Shown: piece after piece, positions 59,809-64,000 of the stretch
Position numbering within the stretch: the first letter of the stretch is position 1
How the letters are laid out: every line of letters starts with the position of its first letter
Assembly: GCA_910586485.1 (NCBI GenBank)
Contig: CAJUIA010000014.1
Coordinates: 1 to 64,000 of the forward strand
Source: an uncultured Acetatifactor sp.
GTDB lineage: Bacteria; Bacillota; Clostridia; Lachnospirales; Lachnospiraceae
Reading direction: 5' to 3'
Length of the DNA: 64,000 nt
The notes under the pieces: generated by a model
What the model was told of the DNA's origin: nothing
Seen by the model: only the letters and a program-made list of their open reading frames with translations
Databases searched by the model: none
Translations under genes and position numbers: made by a program

Positions 59809-61329
59809 AAAAGGAGAAGTTTAAAATGCCTGGGAGCAGTTCTGGCGGCAGTGATGCTGCTTCCCATGACGGCTCAGGCATCTGCTGCCGACGGCAGCAG
59901 TGTTGTATATGAGGGCTATACCTATGGTTATTACGGAGACGCAAAGGAAAGCCCGGCGGCTTTTGTGCTGGAGAGGACGGTCACGGCGGAAAACTTAAAC
60001 GGTACCAAGCTGTCCAGCATAGATGATGTGGATACCAGTAAGGACGGCAGAATTTTTGTGATCGACTCGCTGGAAAGCCGCCTGAATATTCTGGACAGTG
60101 AGGGAAATTATCTGCATTCCGTGAAGCTCCTGCGCAACAGCGAGGGAAAGATTGCGCTGGACGAAGGCGGCAATCAAATCATGCTGACAAATCCCGAAGG
60201 GGTTTGGATTCATGAACAGGAGCAGGAGATTTATATTGCGGATACGGGAGCGCAGCGAATCATTGTGCTGAATCTGGAGGATTACAGCTTAAAGCGGATC
60301 ATCGGCCGGCCGGATAACCTGTCGGGAGACACGCAGTTTAAGCCCTCCAAGATTACGGTGGATCTTGCAAACCGGATTTATGTGGTGGTACAGTCCAGCT
60401 ATGAGGGCATCCTGGAACTGACGGCAGAAGGCGATTTCAGCGGATATTACGGCGTGAATGTACCCATGTACAGCTTTATGGATTATTTCTGGAAGTCTCT
60501 TTCCAGCGATGAGCAGAAGGCTCAGATGTCCAAGACCTATGCGCCTTCCTTTAATAATATCACCCTGGATGGCGAAGGCTTTGTGATGGCGGTGACCTAT
60601 GACAGCTCTGCGCAGGATTACGTGTTCCGTCTGAATTCAAAGGGTGAGAACGTGCTGAGAGAGCAGGAAAACATGAATGTGGTCGGCGACATCTGGTCCA
60701 TGCACTCCGATGATTTGGGCAGCCAGTTTGTGGACATTGCGGTTACGGACTATGGCACTTATGCGCTGTTGGACAAGAACAAAGGACGTGTTTTTCTGTA
60801 TGATTTTGACGGACAGATACTCAATGTTTTTGGCAGCATGGGAAACCTGAAGGGAGAATACAAAAGTCCGGTTTCCATCGCCTGGCTGGGCGATAAGCTG
60901 GTGACGGCAGACAAGACGTTGAAATGCCTTTATATTTTGGCCCCTACGGCTTTTGGCCAGGCTGTGCTGGACGGAAACGAGAGCTATTACTTTGGAAGAT
61001 GGGACGAGGCGCTGGTCTCCTTTGAGAAGGCGGTGGCTTTGAATGCCAATTATGAGGTGGCATACAACGGTATCGGTAAAAACTACCTGATGAAGGATGA
61101 TTACGAGACGGCGATGTATTACTTTAAGCTGGGAAATAACAGGGAATTTTATTCCAAGGCCTACAACGGATACCGGGGTAAGTGGCTGGAGGAGCATTTC
61201 GGCATTGTCATGGCGCTGCTTCTGCTAGTGATCGGAGCAGTGGTCTGGTCCGAGATCAGATACCACAAAAGTCAAAGCAGGGGTAAGAAAAAGCAAAAAG
61301 CCGCCCGCGGGAAAGGAGAGGAAAAATGA
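59752..61329 (+). CDS. Secreted NHL-repeat/TPR protein with C-terminal membrane helix
   Basis: A 525-residue protein. An unusually long basic N-region made of three 6-residue repeats (MKKGNF, TKKGNF, MKKKNF) precedes a signal peptide (CLGAVLAAVMLLPMTAQASA). Residues about 75-405 form NHL-like beta-propeller blades (DVDTSKDGRIFVIDSLESRLNILDSEGNYLHSV; YIADTGAQRIIVLNL; ALLDKNKGRVFLYDFDGQILNVFG). A TPR pair follows (DEALVSFEKAVALNANYEVAYNGIGKNYL), then a membrane helix (about 487-505) and a basic tail. It likely sits outside the membrane beside the transporter. The next gene overlaps it by four bases. Confidence 0.78.
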   Translation: MKKGNFTKKGNFMKKKNFMKRRSLKCLGAVLAAVMLLPMTAQASAADGSSVVYEGYTYGYYGDAKESPAAFVLERTVTAENLNGTKLSSIDDVDTSKDGRIFVIDSLESRLNILDSEGNYLHSVKLLRNSEGKIALDEGGNQIMLTNPEGVWIHEQEQEIYIADTGAQRIIVLNLEDYSLKRIIGRPDNLSGDTQFKPSKITVDLANRIYVVVQSSYEGILELTAEGDFSGYYGVNVPMYSFMDYFWKSLSSDEQKAQMSKTYAPSFNNITLDGEGFVMAVTYDSSAQDYVFRLNSKGENVLREQENMNVVGDIWSMHSDDLGSQFVDIAVTDYGTYALLDKNKGRVFLYDFDGQILNVFGSMGNLKGEYKSPVSIAWLGDKLVTADKTLKCLYILAPTAFGQAVLDGNESYYFGRWDEALVSFEKAVALNANYEVAYNGIGKNYLMKDDYETAMYYFKLGNNREFYSKAYNGYRGKWLEEHFGIVMALLLLVIGAVVWSEIRYHKSQSRGKKKQKAARGKGEEK

Positions 61330-61955
61330 AAGCACAGATAAAAGAAAAACTGTATTATTTAAAGTATTCCTTTTTCCATCCCTTTGATGCTTTTTATGAG
61401 ATTCGCTTCCGGGGTAAGGGAAGCTTGCCGATTGCCGTGCTTTCTATTATATTGTTTGGTATTTTACAGTGTGTCAGCTATCAGTACACGGGCTTTGTCA
61501 TGAATACCGCACAGGTGGCGGCCATGAACAGCCTTTCCGTCTTTGCCACCTGGGTGGCGGGCTTCGTACTGTTTATTGTCAGCAACTGGTCGGTGACTAC
61601 GCTGTTAAACGGCAAGGGGGGCCTGGGGGATATTACCAAGGTGATCGGTTATTCTCTGGTCCCGCTGGAGCTGACGATGGTGGTGCAGATTATCCTGAGC
61701 AACTTTATCATCAGGGAAGAGATCATGATTGTAAATGTGATTACCGGAATCGGGATCGTCTGGTTTCTGTTCATGATCGTTGCGGGCTTGTGTACCATCC
61801 ATGAGTATTCCTTCGGGAAGAATATTATCTCCGTCTTTTTAAGCTTTGTGGCGGCGGCGATCATTATTTTCCTGGGCGTGCTGTTCTTTACCCTGATGGA
61901 GCAGATGATTACCTTTATTGTGGATGTGGTTCAGGAATTTATCCGCAGGATGTAG
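61326..61955 (+). CDS. YIP1 family membrane protein
   Basis: A 209-residue protein with about five hydrophobic helices (FGILQCVSYQYTGF; FATWVAGFVLFIVSNWSVTTLLNGKGG; VVQIILSNFI; ITGIGIVWFLFMIVAGL; IISVFLSFVAAAIIIFLGVLFFTL). The GKGGLGDITKVIGYSLVPLEL segment is typical of the YIP1 domain. It is translationally coupled to the NHL protein (ATGA overlap). In Firmicutes such proteins recur in this transporter gene order; function is unknown. Confidence 0.82.
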   Translation: MKAQIKEKLYYLKYSFFHPFDAFYEIRFRGKGSLPIAVLSIILFGILQCVSYQYTGFVMNTAQVAAMNSLSVFATWVAGFVLFIVSNWSVTTLLNGKGGLGDITKVIGYSLVPLELTMVVQIILSNFIIREEIMIVNVITGIGIVWFLFMIVAGLCTIHEYSFGKNIISVFLSFVAAAIIIFLGVLFFTLMEQMITFIVDVVQEFIRRM

Positions 61956-61964
61956 GAGGGGAGC

Positions 61965-64000
61965 ATGGTGAACAAATTAAAATCATTTTATGCAGGGCAT
62001 ACCATTGGCAAGATCTTCCTGACGATTCTGCTGGCAGCGGCACTGGTTTATGTGCTGGTAAGCATTCCCGTGTGGAACGTCAAAAAATCTGCCGTTCCCG
62101 AAACGGCCTCCAGAGAGCCTTTAACCGGGGAAAAGCTGGAAAAGGATGCAGGGAAGGTGGTGCTGGCGGAAAACGGCGGCAAGACCCTGTCTTTAAATAC
62201 GAAGGACCTGACCCTTGAGGTGAAGGACGAGAAGGGAAATGTATTTTCCACGGCCGTACAGGGTACGGATTCCGGAAGCGAGCGCGCCCTTCTGGTGCTG
62301 ACCTATCTGGGGGAGGACAACAATATTTATGAATGGAATTCCTACGATCAGAGTGTGGCCTTTGACTCTTATGAGCTGTATCGGCTGGAAAACGGGGTCA
62401 GGATCGACATGAATCTGAACGAAGGCGGCTCCAATCGGTTTTATGAATTTCTGCCGAGAAAGATGTCCCCGGAGAGATTTGAAGAAATGTTTAAGGGAGG
62501 CATCGAAGCTCTGCGGGATAACGGCGAGCTGGACGAGACAAAAGCAAACCGGTACTTACAGACCCTTTCGCTGGTATACAAGAAAAGTCTGCAGGAGGAA
62601 TGCTACGCCGTGACCTATGTGGGCACGCCCCCTGCCAGCGCCGTGACACAGATGATCGAGGTTGCAAACCTGGTGGGATATACCCAGGAGATGCTTCTGG
62701 AGGATGCGGACACCTTTGGCTTTTCCGTATCCTTTGCAGAGCCGGCACAGTTTGATCTGGTGATGGAGGTGACGCTGGAGGAAGGGGAGTTAAAGGTACA
62801 TATTCCCGTGGGTGCCTGCGTTACGCACAACGATTACTATACCATACAGGAAATCGACGTATTCCCCAATTTTGGGGCGGTGACCTCTAACCAGTATGAA
62901 GAAGGACAGATTTTGATTCCTGACGGCAGCGGCGCACTGGTGGACTTTAATTCCTGTCAGGCGGATGTCAGAGAGTACGAGCGGCCCTTTTACGATAACG
63001 ATTATTATAAGGACTATTACTTCCAGCCCCAGTACGGGGAAGAGCTTTATATGCCGGTGTTTGGCATGCTGTACGGACCGGCGCAGAAAACGGAGAAGGG
63101 CTTCCTTGCCATTGTAGAGGAAGGGGACCGGAACGCATATCTTCACATGAAGCTGGCCAGTGCCGAATCGGACAGCGCGAAATATAACAAGACTTATGCT
63201 TCCTTTGAGCTGGCGCAGTACAGCCGGGTGAAGATTTACGGCCCTTACAGCAGCGATTCTGCCAATTATCTGGTAAATACGGGAACCCAGGATCTTGACT
63301 GTACGGTGCGTTATCAGTTTTACGGTGCAAAAGCAGGCTACTTTGATCTGGCCAGAGGCTATCAGGATTACCTGGTGAGAACGGAGAATATGGAAAGGCA
63401 CTATGATGACGGCGCCGCAAAGCTGTACCTTGAGGCGGTGGGAGCCTTAAATGTGACCAGGCGCTTTGTGGGGATTCCCTACAGCAGTGAATATTCCATG
63501 ACGGATTACAAGGAGCTGCTGGCTATCCTGGAGGATCTGCAGGGAACCGATTGTCTGGTACAGTACGACGGTATTTTCAACAACGGCTGGAACGGCAGAA
63601 TGAACAATAAAGCGAAGCTTTCCTCCAGCAATGGCAGTAAAAAGGATTTTAAAGCCCTGCAGGAGTATGCTGAGGCAAACGGTATTCCCCTGTTTCTGGA
63701 AACCTCTCTTACGAGGGTTTGGGAGGGCGGCAACGGATTTCGGGCCTCCAGACAGGCAGTCAGGGATTTCGCCAACGATCCGGCTGTGAATTCCCGCTAT
63801 ATGTCGGTGCTGGGAATCAAGCTGTCCGCTCTTTCGGACGGAATGGAGCATGACACTTATTATACGCTGTCACCGGGATATTTAAGCGGCGTTGCCGACA
63901 GCTTTTTGCGGAAGGCTGGAGATTATAAGTATCTTTCCGTGGGAGACATGGCGGGCATGTATTATGCCGATTACCGCTTTAATGAGTTTATCAGCGGCGA
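61965..64000 (+). CDS. DUF5696-type membrane-anchored protein (runs off the window)
   Basis: ATG 61965 follows GGAGGGG; the frame stays open to the window end (at least 678 residues). A single N-terminal helix (about 14-34, IFLTILLAAALVYVLVSIPVW) anchors an extracellular part. The layout, including NYYxIQEIDVFPNFGAV-like VTHNDYYTIQEIDVFPNFGAV, ILIPDGSGALVDFN and MLYGPAQKTEKGFLAIVEEG, matches DUF5696 proteins that accompany sugar ABC transporters. The later part (KLYLEAVGALNVTRRF, LLAILEDLQGTDCLVQYDG) suggests a barrel-like domain, possibly glycoside hydrolase-like. It probably works on the same glycan as the transporter. Confidence 0.8.
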   Translation, partial: MVNKLKSFYAGHTIGKIFLTILLAAALVYVLVSIPVWNVKKSAVPETASREPLTGEKLEKDAGKVVLAENGGKTLSLNTKDLTLEVKDEKGNVFSTAVQGTDSGSERALLVLTYLGEDNNIYEWNSYDQSVAFDSYELYRLENGVRIDMNLNEGGSNRFYEFLPRKMSPERFEEMFKGGIEALRDNGELDETKANRYLQTLSLVYKKSLQEECYAVTYVGTPPASAVTQMIEVANLVGYTQEMLLEDADTFGFSVSFAEPAQFDLVMEVTLEEGELKVHIPVGACVTHNDYYTIQEIDVFPNFGAVTSNQYEEGQILIPDGSGALVDFNSCQADVREYERPFYDNDYYKDYYFQPQYGEELYMPVFGMLYGPAQKTEKGFLAIVEEGDRNAYLHMKLASAESDSAKYNKTYASFELAQYSRVKIYGPYSSDSANYLVNTGTQDLDCTVRYQFYGAKAGYFDLARGYQDYLVRTENMERHYDDGAAKLYLEAVGALNVTRRFVGIPYSSEYSMTDYKELLAILEDLQGTDCLVQYDGIFNNGWNGRMNNKAKLSSSNGSKKDFKALQEYAEANGIPLFLETSLTRVWEGGNGFRASRQAVRDFANDPAVNSRYMSVLGIKLSALSDGMEHDTYYTLSPGYLSGVADSFLRKAGDYKYLSVGDMAGMYYADYRFNEFISG

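Noticed and set aside
1..64000. CRISPR array, tRNA, rRNA, prophage or integrase
   Set aside because: No regularly spaced direct repeats, no cloverleaf that reads as a tRNA, no rRNA-like sequence and no integrase or phage structural gene were seen.

Overview
The window looks like chromosome of a motile, Gram-positive, gut-type Clostridium relative, most likely a Lachnospiraceae (inference). The reasons are Firmicutes-style ribosome binding sites and terminators, a FliW-CsrA pair beside the hook-filament genes, DUF951 and FlgM genes, flagellins of the Lachnospiraceae type, an rpsF-ssb-rpsR operon, a LacI regulator with cre-like sites, and a sugar ABC transporter operon with YIP1 and DUF5696 partners. 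I see no rRNA, tRNA or CRISPR array.

Layout. 1-1421: a Sir2-type deacetylase gene that loses homology about 50 bases from the window edge, a YdcF-like membrane protein and a DUF951 protein. 1430-12850: late flagellar genes in one direction: flgM, flgN, two flgK paralogues (the second with a long charged helical insert), flgL, fliW, csrA, flaG, fliD, fliS and a FlgN/FliT-like chaperone. Two compact palindromic intergenic elements interrupt this run. 12888-20437: three flagellin genes, each with a sigma-D promoter and a leader hairpin that shows GGA in its loop (candidate CsrA sites). A SunS-like glycosyltransferase gene lies between flagellins 2 and 3.

20456-43376: a large glycan locus, presumably for flagellin. 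It holds a GT11 fucosyltransferase-like enzyme, two further glycosyltransferases, SDR enzymes, a ThDP enzyme, PseG-like and NeuB-like proteins, LegB, two radical SAM/SPASM proteins, a pyruvyltransferase-like protein, a pair of unusual three-part proteins, a nucleotidyltransferase, a PtmE-like guanylyltransferase and a TPR-GT2-methyltransferase fusion. Both radical SAM genes carry poly-G runs. The first (G9) is in frame. The second (G7) is out of frame by exactly one base, so it looks like a phase-variable switch caught OFF. The large fusion gene ends at an in-frame stop followed by 56 more sensible codons, then decaying sequence.

43433-45910: an AT-rich accessory stretch with a pRiA4b ORF-3-like protein and a three-gene unit of a stand-alone RelA/SpoT synthetase and two unknown small proteins. 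45919-50006: CDP-sugar genes (a degenerate RfbF paralogue, RfbF, RfbH, RfbG). Together with the ThDP enzyme they suggest a branched 3,6-dideoxy sugar of the yersiniose type. 50124-51269: rpsF-ssb-rpsR. 51340 to the end: a divergent LacI-type regulator and a sugar transporter operon (lipoprotein binding protein, a second membrane-anchored binding protein, two permeases, an NHL/TPR protein, a YIP1 protein, and a DUF5696 protein that runs off the window).

How it fits together: FlgM and sigma-D time the late flagellar genes, FliW and CsrA set flagellin translation, and the glycan locus builds and attaches sugars to the filament. Poly-G slippage in the radical SAM genes could vary the surface structure between cells.
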